A stretch of 64,000 nucleotides of DNA, taken from NCBI RefSeq assembly GCF_031822435.1, contig NZ_JAVQLW010000001.1, positions 1 to 64,000 of the forward strand. The letters are read 5' to 3'. A program made the position numbers and the translations under genes. Positions 8,093 to 17,231 of this stretch are shown piece after piece; position 1 is the stretch's first letter, and the number at the start of each line of letters is the position of its first letter. Below the pieces are notes generated by a model. That model was not told where the DNA came from, did no database searches, and saw only the letters and a list, made by a program, of their open reading frames with translations. Source of the stretch: Paracoccus sp. MBLB3053. Lineage in GTDB: Bacteria > Pseudomonadota > Alphaproteobacteria > Rhodobacterales > Rhodobacteraceae.

Positions 8093-9241
8093 ATGACTTC
8101 TTTCCCTGACCCCGCCGATCTGACGGCCCGATTGATACGCTGCCCCTCGGTCACGCCCGAGGAAGGCGGCGCGCTGGACCTGCTGGCCAAGGCGCTGAGC
8201 GAGGCCGGTTTCGCGTGCCACCGCGTCGACCGCAACGGCGTGCCGAACCTGTTCGCGCGCTGGGGTGCCAAGGGGGCCAAGCGCAGCTTCGGCTTCAACG
8301 GTCACACCGATGTTGTCCCGCCGGGAGACTCGACAAGCTGGACCCATCCGCCCTTCTCGGGGCATGAGGAGGACGGCTGGATCTGGGGGCGTGGTGCCAC
8401 CGACATGAAATCCGGGGTCGCGGCCTTTGCCGCTGCGGCCATCGCCTTCGTGCAAGAACGCGCACCCGACGGGGCCGTCATCCTGACCATCACCGGCGAC
8501 GAGGAAGGACCCGGCAAGGATGGCACCCGTGCGCTGCTTGACTGGATGGATGCAGAAGGCGAGCGGATGGATGTCTGCATCGTTGGTGAGCCCTCGAACC
8601 CCGACCGCATGGGCGAGATGATCAAGATCGGCCGGCGCGGCTCGATGACATTGCAGATTTCTGCCAAGGGCGTGCAGGGCCATGCGGCCTATCCGCATCG
8701 CGCAAAAAACCCGCTTCACGCACTGGTCCGGCTTCTGAACGAACTGACCGCCGAGCCGCTCGACCACGGGACCGAGCATTTCGACCCGTCCGGCCTCCAG
8801 GTCACAACGGTCGACTGCGGCAACCCGGCCTCGAACGTCATCCCGGAACGGGCTCGCGCCACGGTCAACATCCGCTTCAACGACGCCCACACCTCGCACA
8901 CGCTCGACCGCATGATCCGCGACAAGGCGGCAGGGATCGAGGCCGAGACGGGCGTAAGCTTCGATATCGAAACCGATGTCTCGGGCGAAAGCTTCCTGAC
9001 CCGGCCGGGCCCCTTCGTCGAGATGGTGCGCGACATCGTGCGGGACGAAACCGGACTTGAACCGGTGCTTTCGACCTCGGGCGGAACCTCGGATGCGCGT
9101 TTCGTCAAGGATCACTGCCCGGTCCTTGAATTCGGCCTCGTGGGTCATTTCATGCATCAGGTGGACGAACGCGTCCCGGCGGAACAGGTGCGCCAACTGT
9201 CGCGGATCTATCGCCGTATCCTGGAGCGTTACTTCGCATGA
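8093..9241 (+). CDS. dapE: Succinyl-diaminopimelate desuccinylase
   Basis: 382-aa M20 family metallopeptidase that hydrolyses N-succinyl-LL-diaminopimelate in lysine and peptidoglycan biosynthesis. The metal ligands are in GFNGHTDVVPPGD near residue 70, GRGATDMKSG near 102 and TGDEEGPG near 135, with a dimerisation domain after that and the last His in VGHFMHQVDE. Length is normal and GGAGA precedes the ATG. The last 4 bases overlap the next gene (ATGA). Confidence 0.95.
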   Translation: MTSFPDPADLTARLIRCPSVTPEEGGALDLLAKALSEAGFACHRVDRNGVPNLFARWGAKGAKRSFGFNGHTDVVPPGDSTSWTHPPFSGHEEDGWIWGRGATDMKSGVAAFAAAAIAFVQERAPDGAVILTITGDEEGPGKDGTRALLDWMDAEGERMDVCIVGEPSNPDRMGEMIKIGRRGSMTLQISAKGVQGHAAYPHRAKNPLHALVRLLNELTAEPLDHGTEHFDPSGLQVTTVDCGNPASNVIPERARATVNIRFNDAHTSHTLDRMIRDKAAGIEAETGVSFDIETDVSGESFLTRPGPFVEMVRDIVRDETGLEPVLSTSGGTSDARFVKDHCPVLEFGLVGHFMHQVDERVPAEQVRQLSRIYRRILERYFA

Positions 9242-9654
9242 TCGAGAAGACCGACGATATCGAGACCTGCCGGGCAATCCGCCGCGAGGTCTTCATCATC
9301 GAGCAGAATGTCTCGGAAGCGGAGGAATGGGACGGCCGGGACGACGAGGCGATCCACCTGCTTGCCCGTGATCCCCTGGGGCGCGCGATCGGCACTGCGC
9401 GCATTCTTTTCGATGCCGAAACCGGCAAGATCGGTCGCGTGGCGGTACTGCAGGCGGCCCGTGGAACTGGCACGGGTGCAGCCCTGATCCGCGCCGCGCT
9501 GGACGAGTTGCGCGCCCTGCCCGAAATCCGACGAGTGAAGCTTGGTGCGCAGACCCATGCGATAGGCTTTTATGAAAAGCTTGGCTTCAAGGTCTTCGGA
9601 CCAGAATATGACGATGCGGGCATCCCGCATCGCGACATGATCCTGGAGCTTTGA
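9238..9654 (+). CDS. GNAT family N-acetyltransferase
   Basis: 138 aa. The acetyl-CoA loop is RVAVLQAARGTGTGAALI near residues 68-85, with a C-terminal HAIGFYEKLGFKVFGPEYDDAGIPH segment typical of ElaA-like GNAT proteins. It transfers acetyl from acetyl-CoA to an unknown amine. It is translationally coupled to dapE by an ATGA overlap and directly abuts the next gene, so the three form one unit. Confidence 0.85.
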   Translation: MIEKTDDIETCRAIRREVFIIEQNVSEAEEWDGRDDEAIHLLARDPLGRAIGTARILFDAETGKIGRVAVLQAARGTGTGAALIRAALDELRALPEIRRVKLGAQTHAIGFYEKLGFKVFGPEYDDAGIPHRDMILEL

Positions 9655-10170
9655 TTGATCCGCCCCGAGCTTGCCGAACGCGTACGCCCCTGGGCCGAGA
9701 CGGCCACGGCTGCGGGCATCGTGGCCTTTGGGCTGTGGGTCGTATCGCTTGGCGGTTGGGTCTTCCAGCCGTTGGGCAGCGTCATTGCGGTCGTCGCGGC
9801 AATCTGGGCGCTGGATGCGCGCCGCCGGATGCGCTTTCGCAGCAAGGCGACCGCGCCCGGCGTCGTCGAACTGGATGAGGGCGCGATTCGCTACCTTTCG
9901 CCGGACCGCGTGCTGGGCGGCGAAATCGCCCTGCGCGACCTTTCCGAAATTCGCTTGCTGCGCCTGAACGCCCGCCTGAACTGGCGGCTGAAAAGCGTCG
10001 ATGGCCAGGCGCTTCTGATTCCGGTTGATGCCAAGGGGGCCGAGCTTCTGGCCAGCGCCTTCGCGTCGCTGCCCGGTCTGGACATGGGAAGGCTTTCGGC
10101 GGCCCTTGCCGAAGATGGACCCGCAATCCAGACCCTTTGGACGAGGCATGAGCACGCCCGCTTGACTTGA
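9655..10170 (+). CDS. Conserved hypothetical membrane protein
   Basis: 171 aa beginning at a TTG directly after the stop of the acetyltransferase gene. Two hydrophobic segments at about residues 15-32 and 36-50 form a membrane hairpin, followed by a soluble domain of about 115 residues rich in Arg and Leu, resembling bacterial PH-like domains. No known function. The position suggests translation by ribosomes coming from the upstream gene. The TTG start is the only one that includes the full membrane region. Confidence 0.65.
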   Translation: MIRPELAERVRPWAETATAAGIVAFGLWVVSLGGWVFQPLGSVIAVVAAIWALDARRRMRFRSKATAPGVVELDEGAIRYLSPDRVLGGEIALRDLSEIRLLRLNARLNWRLKSVDGQALLIPVDAKGAELLASAFASLPGLDMGRLSAALAEDGPAIQTLWTRHEHARLT

Positions 10171-10218
10171 GCCGCGCAGATTGCCACCTGTGGCGCTCAG
10201 GCAATTGAAAGGCCACCG

Positions 10219-11598
10219 ATGTCCATTCCTCAACAGGGCGGCGGCCCGATCGAACATCCCCAACAGCTGGCTGAATACATCGCCTCCGGCGAGAAGCCGA
10301 AGGATCATTGGCGAATCGGGACCGAGCATGAAAAATTCGGCTACCGCCACTCGGACCTGTTGCCCCTGCCCTATGACGGGCCGGAAGGCTCGCCGACCGT
10401 CAAGGCCATGCTGGAAGGCATCGGCCAACGCTTCGGCTGGAATCCCGTGCGCGAAGGCGAAAACATCATTGGGCTGGAACGCGACGGGGCGAATGTCAGC
10501 CTTGAGCCGGGCGGCCAGCTTGAGCTTTCCGGCGCGCCGGTGGAAACGATCCACCAGACCTGCGACGAGGTGAACCTGCACCTGGCCGAGGTAAAATCCG
10601 TGGCGGACGAATTGGGCGCCGGTTTCATCGGCCTTGGCGCGGCCCCGATCTGGACCCAGGACCAGATGCCGATGATGCCCAAGGGGCGCTACCGGCTGAT
10701 GACCGATTACATGGGTCGCGTGGGCGAATTGGGCACGCAGATGATGTATCGCACCTGCACCGTGCAGGTGAACCTGGATTTCGGCTCGGAAGCCGACATG
10801 GTTCAGAAACTGCGCGTCGCGCTGGCGCTGCAACCCGTTGCGACCGCGCTTTTCGCCAACTCGCCCTTCCTCGACGGCAAGCCGAACGGGATGAAAAGCT
10901 GGCGCTCGCATATCTGGCAGAATCTCGACGGTGCGCGCACGGGCCTTCTGCCCTTCGTTTTCGAAGACGGCATGGGCTATGAGGCATGGGTGGATTACGT
11001 GCTCGATGTGCCGATGTATTTCGTCTATCGCGACGGCAAATACATCAACGCCCTGGGGCAAAGCTTCCGCGACTTCATGAAGGGCCAGCTTCCGGCGCTG
11101 CCGGGCGAAATCCCGACGCTGTCGGACTGGGCGGATCACCTGACGACAGTTTTCCCCGAAGCGCGCGTCAAGAAGTTCATCGAGATGCGCGGTGCGGATG
11201 GCGGCCCGTGGCGTCGGCTCTGCGCGCTTCCCGCGCTTTGGGTCGGCCTGATCTATGAACAGACCACGCTGGATGCGGCCTGGGACCTGTGCCGCGGCTG
11301 GTCGGCCGAGCAGCGCGAAGGTCTGCGCGTTGCTGCCTCGCGCGACGGGTTGCAGGGCGAATTCGACGGGCTGCGCCTGCATGACATCGCCCGCGAAGTG
11401 CTGGAGATCGCCGAACACGGGCTCAAACTGCGCGCCCGCGCCGGCGCAGGCGGGCTGGTCCCGGACGAGACGCATTTCCTGAACGCGCTCAAGGAAAGCG
11501 TCGATTCGGGCAAGACGCCTGCAGATGAGCTGCTGGAAAAATATCGTGGCGCTTGGAATGCGGACATCAGCCGGGTCTACGGCGAATATTCCTATTGA
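10219..11598 (+). CDS. gshA: Glutamate-cysteine ligase (plant/alphaproteobacterial type)
   Basis: 459-aa enzyme that makes gamma-glutamylcysteine, the first step of glutathione synthesis. It carries the family's HWRIGTEHEKFGY motif near the N-terminus, a TCTVQVNLDFGSE segment in the middle and RGADGGPW near residue 320. Length matches the class found in alphaproteobacteria and plants rather than E. coli. AAAGG precedes the ATG. A strong terminator follows. Confidence 0.94.
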   Translation: MSIPQQGGGPIEHPQQLAEYIASGEKPKDHWRIGTEHEKFGYRHSDLLPLPYDGPEGSPTVKAMLEGIGQRFGWNPVREGENIIGLERDGANVSLEPGGQLELSGAPVETIHQTCDEVNLHLAEVKSVADELGAGFIGLGAAPIWTQDQMPMMPKGRYRLMTDYMGRVGELGTQMMYRTCTVQVNLDFGSEADMVQKLRVALALQPVATALFANSPFLDGKPNGMKSWRSHIWQNLDGARTGLLPFVFEDGMGYEAWVDYVLDVPMYFVYRDGKYINALGQSFRDFMKGQLPALPGEIPTLSDWADHLTTVFPEARVKKFIEMRGADGGPWRRLCALPALWVGLIYEQTTLDAAWDLCRGWSAEQREGLRVAASRDGLQGEFDGLRLHDIAREVLEIAEHGLKLRARAGAGGLVPDETHFLNALKESVDSGKTPADELLEKYRGAWNADISRVYGEYSY

Positions 11599-11608
11599 TG
11601 TAGACGGA

Positions 11609-11648
11609 TCGGCCCTGACCGCATCTTCGGTCAGGGCCGATTTCTCAG
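11609..11648. terminator. Intrinsic terminator after gshA
   Basis: A perfect 13-bp stem, 11609-11621 with 11628-11640, has a 6-base loop (CATCTT) and is followed by TTTCTC. It ends gshA transcription and probably also serves the convergent small gene that stops at 11645. Confidence 0.8.
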
Positions 11649-11872
11649 CAATCTTCGCTTTTGTCGACAAGGCCCGGCTTGCTGCGGTCCTCGCACATGG
11701 CGCTGCTGGGCTTGGCTCCACCTGGCTTGGCCGGCCAATCCTTTTTTCTGTCAGGGTCCGCATCCAGGAATTCATCGGGTGAATGCGGTGTCCCGTCATG
11801 CTTGCCCTGGCCATTTTCGCGCGGGGGATCGGTGGCGGGATTGTCTTTCGCGGTGGGCTGTTCTCGGGTCAT
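11645..11872 (-). CDS. Small hydrophilic hypothetical protein
   Basis: 75 aa, very rich in Asp, Lys, Pro, Gly and Glu, without hydrophobic segments; it is predicted to be largely disordered. It has two Cys, one of them the last residue. AGGAGG lies 6 bases before the ATG at 11872, which is strong support for a real gene. The frame stays open farther upstream, but that stretch lacks a good start. No family recognised. It lies alone between gshA (convergent) and the DUF2852 gene (same strand). Confidence 0.6.
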   Translation of the reverse strand: MTREQPTAKDNPATDPPRENGQGKHDGTPHSPDEFLDADPDRKKDWPAKPGGAKPSSAMCEDRSKPGLVDKSEDC

Positions 11873-12007
11873 TGATAAGTCCTCCTGGAAAGCAAACGGT
11901 CGGAGGGGGTGCTTGTTCCAAGCACGCGCCACGCCCGATACCCCTCCGCATGCGCGAAAGGATATCGCCGCTGCGACCGGGCGGTTCCGAACCGCCCGCA
12001 ACTGCAA

Positions 12008-12433
12008 TCAGTTCGACAGTTCGCGCGGTTCCTTGCGACCCTGCATGAACTGGTCGAATTCGGCCTTGTCCTTCGCCTCGCGCAGCTTCTGCAGGAAGTC
12101 GAGAAACTCGCGATGCTCGTCCTCGAGCCGTTTCAGGGTTTCGTCGCGATAGGCGTCGAATGCGGCGTTTCCGGTTGGGGCCGAAAAGCCCGCATAACCA
12201 CGCCCGTTGCGGAAGGCATGACGTTCATGGCGGTGACGGCAAGAAAACATGCGTTTGCTCCAGATCATGTAACCAAGGATTGCCAGGCCGACGGGCCAGG
12301 CGGCGACGAAGCCCAGGATCATCGCCATGATCCAGGCTGCCTTGCCGCGTTCGTCCAGCCAGTCCCGGATGCCGGCTAGGGCCGAGCCGATCCGCTCCAT
12401 GACGGACGAACGCGGGGCGGTGGTGGTGTTCAT
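12008..12433 (-). CDS. DUF2852 membrane protein
   Basis: 141 aa. One hydrophobic segment, about residues 33-56, is followed by a His/Arg-rich stretch (CRHRHERHAF) and a C-terminal predicted coiled coil with the DUF2852 pattern FDAYRDETLKRLEDEHREF. It is found in many alphaproteobacteria; function unknown. AAAGGGACCG precedes the ATG. Confidence 0.78.
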   Translation of the reverse strand: MNTTTAPRSSVMERIGSALAGIRDWLDERGKAAWIMAMILGFVAAWPVGLAILGYMIWSKRMFSCRHRHERHAFRNGRGYAGFSAPTGNAAFDAYRDETLKRLEDEHREFLDFLQKLREAKDKAEFDQFMQGRKEPRELSN

Positions 12434-12519
12434 AGACGGTCCCTTTCAATGTGAATGTTAATCACATTTACATAAATGGAAGTGCAGCGGACCGGCTTCA
12501 AGATCATTGCAACAAAAAA

Positions 12520-13128
12520 TCAGTTGGTGATGACGCCGAGGCCCCGCAGATAGATCAACGTGCCACTTTCCAGCATATCCGCAGGCGAGATGGGCGAACG
12601 CCCACCCGGCTTGCCGCGACTGAAGAGTTCGACCACACCATGGCTCAGGGCCCAGATGTGATCGGCCGCCATGCCTGCGGGCGGACGGGCATTGGTGGGA
12701 ACATGCCGGAACAGTTCCTCGGCTGCACTGACCAGCGTGCCTCGCGCACGATCAGCGGCCTGGGTCAGACCCGAATTTCCGGTGATCGAGATACCCGATT
12801 CGAACATCGCGATATAGAAACCGCGCCGCTCGGCCGCGAAGGCCAGGTAAGCCTGACCCATGCCCAGAAAGGCCGCAAGAGGCGTGCGACCCAGCGCCAG
12901 CGCCGCGCCCAGCCGATCGGCAAATTCCTCGAACCCCTGTCTTGCGATTTCTTCGATCAACTCGTCCCGGCCCGAAAAATGCCGGTAGGGCGCAGCCGCA
13001 CTGACCCCGACAAGGCGCGCGGCCTCGGCAAGGGTGAAGCCTTGCGGCCCCTTTTCCTCGATCAGGCGAACGGTCGCCTCGACGAGCGCCTGACGCAGGT
13101 TGCCATGGTGGTAGGATTCGCGGACCAC
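12520..13128 (-). CDS. TetR family transcriptional regulator
   Basis: 202 aa with an N-terminal TetR helix-turn-helix (FTLAEAARLVGVSAAAPYRHF, residues about 31-51) and a C-terminal ligand domain of the WHG type (residues about 80-190). The frame opens with GTG at 13128. It begins 10 bases after the stop of ptsH on the same strand, so it may be transcribed with the PTS genes. Target and ligand unknown. Confidence 0.85.
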   Translation of the reverse strand: MVRESYHHGNLRQALVEATVRLIEEKGPQGFTLAEAARLVGVSAAAPYRHFSGRDELIEEIARQGFEEFADRLGAALALGRTPLAAFLGMGQAYLAFAAERRGFYIAMFESGISITGNSGLTQAADRARGTLVSAAEELFRHVPTNARPPAGMAADHIWALSHGVVELFSRGKPGGRSPISPADMLESGTLIYLRGLGVITN

Positions 13129-13138
13129 ATTCCGGCCC

Positions 13139-13429
13139 TTACATGCCTTCGCCGAAATAATCCCCGACGAGGGCTGTCAACGCCTCGGCCAATTCGCCGG
13201 CCTGCGCGCCCCGCGTCGTGACGCGGATCATGCTGCCACGCGGGGCAGTCAGCATCAAAAGACCCATGATCGAATCGCCTGAAACGCTCATCCCGTCTTT
13301 CTCGACGGTGGCCTGGGCGTCGAATTTCTCGACGGTCTCGACGAATTTGGCACTGGCCCGCGCATGCAGGCCCTTTTCGTTGATGATGGTCAGTTCGCGG
13401 GTGACTGACCCGTTTCTCATGTCGTTCAT
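13139..13429 (-). CDS. ptsH: Phosphocarrier protein HPr
   Basis: 96 aa. The active-site His lies in NEKGLHARASAKF, and the regulatory Ser lies in the GDSIMGLLML helix, the site HprK phosphorylates. In alphaproteobacteria without sugar permeases this HPr works in the nitrogen PTS as a signalling relay rather than in sugar uptake. The ATG at 13429 overlaps the end of the EIIA gene by 4 bases, giving translational coupling. EI (ptsP) is not in the window. Confidence 0.93.
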   Translation of the reverse strand: MNDMRNGSVTRELTIINEKGLHARASAKFVETVEKFDAQATVEKDGMSVSGDSIMGLLMLTAPRGSMIRVTTRGAQAGELAEALTALVGDYFGEGM

Positions 13430-13851
13430 GAAACTGCGCGGTTCGGCACGGGAATGATATCGGCGGGCAGGACGTCGTAGCTGTTGATGTATTTCCGCCC
13501 GGCATCCTTGGCCAGTGTGACCGCATCGGCCACCGGCAGCTTTCGCGACTTTGCCAGTTTCACAAGCATCGGCAGGTTCGCGCCGTACAGAATCGAGCGA
13601 TTGCGTGCATGACAGGCCAGAAGCGACAGGTTCGATGGCGATCCACCGAACAGATCGGTTACCACAACCACACCATCGCCGGTATCGACGGAATCGGCTG
13701 CGGCGCAGATTTCGGCCTGCTTTTCACCGCGGTCATGATTCTCTTCGATTGTAACGGCCCGAATTCCCGATTGTGGCCCAACCACGTGTTCGACTGCCGA
13801 GAGATATTCCCTAGCGAGCCCCCCATGCGCCACGATGACAATTCCGATCAA
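13426..13851 (-). CDS. PTS EIIA component, mannose family
   Basis: 141 aa, with the phosphorylatable His in IVIVAHGGLAREYL at the very N-terminus and the EIIA-Man core VVVVTDLFGGSPSNLSL. The likely start is TTG at 13851 (reads MIGIVIVAHGG), with GTGGTGGGAA just upstream; the longer open frame 5' overlaps rapZ and is out of keeping with the family. In alphaproteobacteria this EIIA is the end point of a regulatory phosphorelay from HPr. rapZ ends 25 bases upstream and ptsH overlaps its 3' end. Confidence 0.88.
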   Translation of the reverse strand: MIGIVIVAHGGLAREYLSAVEHVVGPQSGIRAVTIEENHDRGEKQAEICAAADSVDTGDGVVVVTDLFGGSPSNLSLLACHARNRSILYGANLPMLVKLAKSRKLPVADAVTLAKDAGRKYINSYDVLPADIIPVPNRAVS

Positions 13852-13876
13852 GTTTCCCACCACGAAAGGTCTGCCG

Positions 13877-14824
13877 TCAAATGGACGCGGACACCGCGAG
13901 AGGTCCTGACATAGAACCGTCATCTGCAGGTGCCGGCGCCTTTTCACGGCGTTCAAGTTCCCTGTGTCTAATTGACACTTGCCAGCCGGCTTTCGCAAGC
14001 GCGTCTGCCATAATTTCCGCCAATGTGACGGATCGATGTTGCCCCCCTGTACATCCGAATCCGATGACGAGATGGGCCTTACCTTCTTCTAGATGGGCGG
14101 GAAGCGCGAAAAGCACAAGATCCCTTACCTTGTCGAAGAATTCCGCGAACCGGGTATCGGACGCAACGTAATCCTGTACGGCGCGATCGCGCCCATCCAG
14201 CGGGCGCAGCTTCGGTTCCCAATGCGGATTGGACAGGAAGCGGCAGTCGAACATCATGTCGACCCCACGCGGAACCCCACGTTTATATGAGAAAGATTGG
14301 ACCGAAACGGTCAGCCGCCTGCCCGGCTCGACATCGAACCAGCGCGCCAACTCGGCCTTCAGGTCATGGGGCGACAGCTCGGACGTATCGACCAGCACAT
14401 CGGCCCTTGCCCGCACGGCAGACAGCATGTCGCCTTCGGTCAGGATCGCATCCAGCGGCGCGCCCTCGCTGCGCAGCGGATGGCGCCGCCGAGTTTCATT
14501 GAACCGTCGCAAAAGCTGCTCGGTGCTGCAATCCAGATACAGCACCTCGGGTTCGTAATCCGGCAGTCTTGTCAGACGATCAATTAGTTCAATCAGGTTT
14601 GTCGCCGAGAAGTCACGATTCCTGATATCCAGCCCCAGGGCCAGCGGCACCCCTCTCGCCGGCCCGTCCAGGAGCCGCGGCACGAGGGAAAGCGGAAGGT
14701 TGTCGATTGCCTCGTAGCCCAGATCCTCGAGCACGTTGATCGCCGTCGAACGCCCCGCCCCCGACGGGCCGGTAACCAGCACCACGCGCTGGGTTTGATC
14801 GCCTGATGTTTCGTTCTTCGTCAT
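13877..14824 (-). CDS. rapZ: RNase adapter protein RapZ
   Basis: 315-aa nucleotide-binding protein. Walker [10 protein letters not shown] near residues 19-27 and the conserved C-terminal domain with CTGGQHRSV identify it. In E. coli RapZ targets a small RNA to RNase E and controls GlmS; in alphaproteobacteria its target is less clear. The C-terminal tail past the domain is Ala/Pro rich. It lies between hprK and the EIIA gene, the usual place. Confidence 0.93.
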   Translation of the reverse strand: MTKNETSGDQTQRVVLVTGPSGAGRSTAINVLEDLGYEAIDNLPLSLVPRLLDGPARGVPLALGLDIRNRDFSATNLIELIDRLTRLPDYEPEVLYLDCSTEQLLRRFNETRRRHPLRSEGAPLDAILTEGDMLSAVRARADVLVDTSELSPHDLKAELARWFDVEPGRRLTVSVQSFSYKRGVPRGVDMMFDCRFLSNPHWEPKLRPLDGRDRAVQDYVASDTRFAEFFDKVRDLVLFALPAHLEEGKAHLVIGFGCTGGQHRSVTLAEIMADALAKAGWQVSIRHRELERREKAPAPADDGSMSGPLAVSASI

Positions 14825-14875
14825 GCGCTTTCGGAAAGCCTACGAGTCAGAATGAGTGCGGAGCGGAAATTGGGC

Positions 14876-15445
14876 TCAAGTCTCGTCCTGATCCCAACGG
14901 CCCGCAACAAGATATTGCAGCAATGCGGGCGCAAGATGCGCCCGTCCGCCCCCCAGCACAAGAGGCAGGCAGATACCGAGCAGCTCAACCTTGCGGTGCG
15001 GTGGCAATCGGGCCGGTTCGGGTTGGTCCAGATCGACCGCCAGCACCAGGCCGACCGGCCCGACCGGTTCGGCATTGAGTATCCCGACGCCCCGAGCCTC
15101 GATCCGGCCACGGATCGGCGCCGGGCAGTCCGCAACCAGACGCGCATTCTCGACGGCAAGGCTCGTCCGATCATCCGAGACCAGCCCGCATCCCATCGCC
15201 ATGAGCTGAAGCGCGAGGCTCGACTTACCCGATCCGGAGCCGCCAAGAATCAGCAGCGCCCTGTCACCCAAGGCGACGCAGGAGGCATGGACGATCACAA
15301 GCGACTCCCCGCCCACACTTGAAACTTCCTTCTCATCCTGATGAAAATCCCGCGCTTCTCTTTCAAAACTGTTCCGGATCGCGGAAATGTTGGCGCGAAC
15401 ACTGTCTGGTTGCGCTAAACCTGACCCGTTCTGCGGTTCCGTCAT
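14876..15445 (-). CDS. hprK: HPr kinase/phosphorylase, short form
   Basis: 189 aa carrying only the C-terminal kinase domain: Walker A GGSGSGKSSLALQLM and the ISDD-like LVSDDRTSL segment. The N-terminal domain of the Gram-positive enzyme is missing, as is usual in alphaproteobacteria. It phosphorylates the Ser of HPr. The start is uncertain: ATG at 15445 is used here, but the first 50 residues are poorly conserved and a start downstream is possible. The gene is divergent from pckA, with 70 bases between. Confidence 0.83.
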   Translation of the reverse strand: MTEPQNGSGLAQPDSVRANISAIRNSFEREARDFHQDEKEVSSVGGESLVIVHASCVALGDRALLILGGSGSGKSSLALQLMAMGCGLVSDDRTSLAVENARLVADCPAPIRGRIEARGVGILNAEPVGPVGLVLAVDLDQPEPARLPPHRKVELLGICLPLVLGGGRAHLAPALLQYLVAGRWDQDET

Positions 15446-15515
15446 CCTGCTGCCATGATATAGCACTCGTGAAGACCCGTTACAGGGTCAGACGATCATC
15501 AGGAGCTTTCAGGAC

Positions 15516-17114
15516 ATGTCCGAACCGCGCGTTAATCCGAACTGCCGTCTCGAAGATCAGGGGATCACCGGCCTCGGCAACGTCTATTACAACCTGATCG
15601 AACCTGCCCTGATGAACGCGGCCATTGCGCGCGGCGAAGGCAAGCTTGGCCAGGGCGGCACCTTCCTCGTGTCGACCGGCGCGCATACCGGCCGCTCGCC
15701 CAAGGACAAGTTCGTTGTCCGCACCCCCGCAGTCGAAGATTCGATCTGGTGGGAGAACAACAAGCCGATGTCCCCCGAGGCCTTCGACCTGCTTCATGCC
15801 GACATGCTCGAGCACATGAAGGGCAAGGACTATTTCGTCCAGGACCTGTTCGGCGGCGCTGACGCGGCGCTGCGCCTCGACGTCCGCGTCGTGACCGAGC
15901 TGGCCTGGCACAACCTTTTCATCCGCCACCTGCTGCGCCGTCCCGAGGCGTCGGAACTGGCAAGCTTCGTGCCCGAATTCACCATCATCAACTGCCCCAG
16001 CTTCAAGGCCGACCCGGCCCGCCACGGCTGCCGCAGCGAGACCGTGATCGCGCTCAACTTCGACAAGAAGCTGATCCTGATCGGCAACACCGCCTATGCC
16101 GGCGAAAACAAGAAATCGGTCTTCACGCTTTTGAACTACATCCTGCCGGAAAAAGGCGTGATGCCGATGCATTGCTCGGCCAACCACGCCATCGGCAATC
16201 CCGATGACAGCGCGATCTTCTTCGGCCTGTCGGGCACCGGCAAGACCACGCTCTCGGCCGATCCCTCGCGCACGCTGATCGGCGATGACGAGCATGGCTG
16301 GTCGGATCACGGCATCTTCAACTTCGAAGGTGGCTGCTACGCGAAAACGATCAACCTCTCGGCCGAGGCTGAGCCGGAGATCTACGCGACCTGCTCGAAA
16401 TTCGGCACCGTGATCGAGAACATGGTCTTTGACGAGGACACGCTGGAGCTGGACTTCAACGACAACTCGATCACCGACAACATGCGCTGCGCCTACCCGC
16501 TCGAGCAGATCTCGAACGCGTCCGAGACCTCGCTGGGCGGCATGCCGAAAAACGTGATCATGCTGACCTGCGACGCTTACGGCGTCCTGCCGCCGATCGC
16601 GCGCCTGACCCCGGCCCAGGCCATGTATCACTTCCTGTCGGGCTTCACCTCGAAGACTCCGGGAACCGAGGTGGGGGTTGTCGAGCCAACCCCCACCTTC
16701 TCGACCTGCTTCGGCGCCCCCTTCATGCCACGGCGCCCGGAAGTCTATGGCAAGCTCCTGCAGGAAAAGATCAACTCGACCGGCGCGCATTGCTGGCTGG
16801 TCAATACCGGCTGGACCGGCGGCGCCTTCGGGACCGGCAAGCGCATGCCGATCAAGGCCACGCGCGCGCTTCTGACTGCCGCGCTGGACGGATCGCTGAA
16901 CGACGTGCAGTTCCGCAAGGACCCGAATTTCGGCTTCGAGGTTCCGGTTTCGGTTCCGGGCGTCGAGGACAAACTGCTTGACCCGCGCCAGACCTGGGAA
17001 GATGCCGAGGCTTATGACGCGCAGGCGGCCAAGCTTGTCGCCATGTTCAGCGACAACTTCGCCCAATACGCCGACAAGATCGACGACGACGTTCGCGCAG
17101 CCGCAATCGGCTGA
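15516..17114 (+). CDS. pckA: Phosphoenolpyruvate carboxykinase (ATP)
   Basis: 532 aa. It makes phosphoenolpyruvate from oxaloacetate and ATP, the entry into gluconeogenesis. Key motifs are the P-loop [11 protein letters not shown] near residue 240, the GDDEHGWSD metal/kinase motif and the N-terminal [19 protein letters not shown] precedes the ATG. In related bacteria pckA sits divergent from chvI-chvG-hprK; here it faces hprK directly. Confidence 0.96.
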   Translation: MSEPRVNPNCRLEDQGITGLGNVYYNLIEPALMNAAIARGEGKLGQGGTFLVSTGAHTGRSPKDKFVVRTPAVEDSIWWENNKPMSPEAFDLLHADMLEHMKGKDYFVQDLFGGADAALRLDVRVVTELAWHNLFIRHLLRRPEASELASFVPEFTIINCPSFKADPARHGCRSETVIALNFDKKLILIGNTAYAGENKKSVFTLLNYILPEKGVMPMHCSANHAIGNPDDSAIFFGLSGTGKTTLSADPSRTLIGDDEHGWSDHGIFNFEGGCYAKTINLSAEAEPEIYATCSKFGTVIENMVFDEDTLELDFNDNSITDNMRCAYPLEQISNASETSLGGMPKNVIMLTCDAYGVLPPIARLTPAQAMYHFLSGFTSKTPGTEVGVVEPTPTFSTCFGAPFMPRRPEVYGKLLQEKINSTGAHCWLVNTGWTGGAFGTGKRMPIKATRALLTAALDGSLNDVQFRKDPNFGFEVPVSVPGVEDKLLDPRQTWEDAEAYDAQAAKLVAMFSDNFAQYADKIDDDVRAAAIG

Positions 17115-17120
17115 TCGCAC

Positions 17121-17149
17121 GGATTGCGGGGCCTTGCCCCCCGCAATCC
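17121..17149. repeat. Inverted repeat after pckA
   Basis: GGATTGCGGGG (17121-17131) and its perfect complement at 17139-17149 form an 11-bp stem with a 7-base loop just after the pckA stop. There is no T-run. It may act as an RNA 3' end stabiliser ahead of the true terminator at 17177. Confidence 0.5.
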
Positions 17150-17172
17150 CAACCGTTCCAGGATCTGACATG

Positions 17173-17206
17173 AAAACGGGCCGTCCGAATGGGCGGCCCG
17201 ACTTTT
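17173..17206. terminator. Bidirectional terminator between pckA and rnr
   Basis: A 10-bp stem (17177-17186 with 17191-17200, one G-U pair) has a GAAT tetraloop, with AAAA on the left and TTTT on the right. It can end pckA (plus) and rnr (minus). Confidence 0.8.
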
Positions 17207-17231
17207 CCTGTTCAGCAGCTTTTGCAAAGCT

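Noticed and set aside
9229..11814. 861-codon open frame antisense to gshA and neighbours
   Set aside because: It crosses several real genes on the other strand and shows no domain or plausible start.
15480..17171. 563-codon open frame antisense to pckA
   Set aside because: PckA on the plus strand is complete with its P-loop; the antisense translation is low-complexity and unrecognisable.
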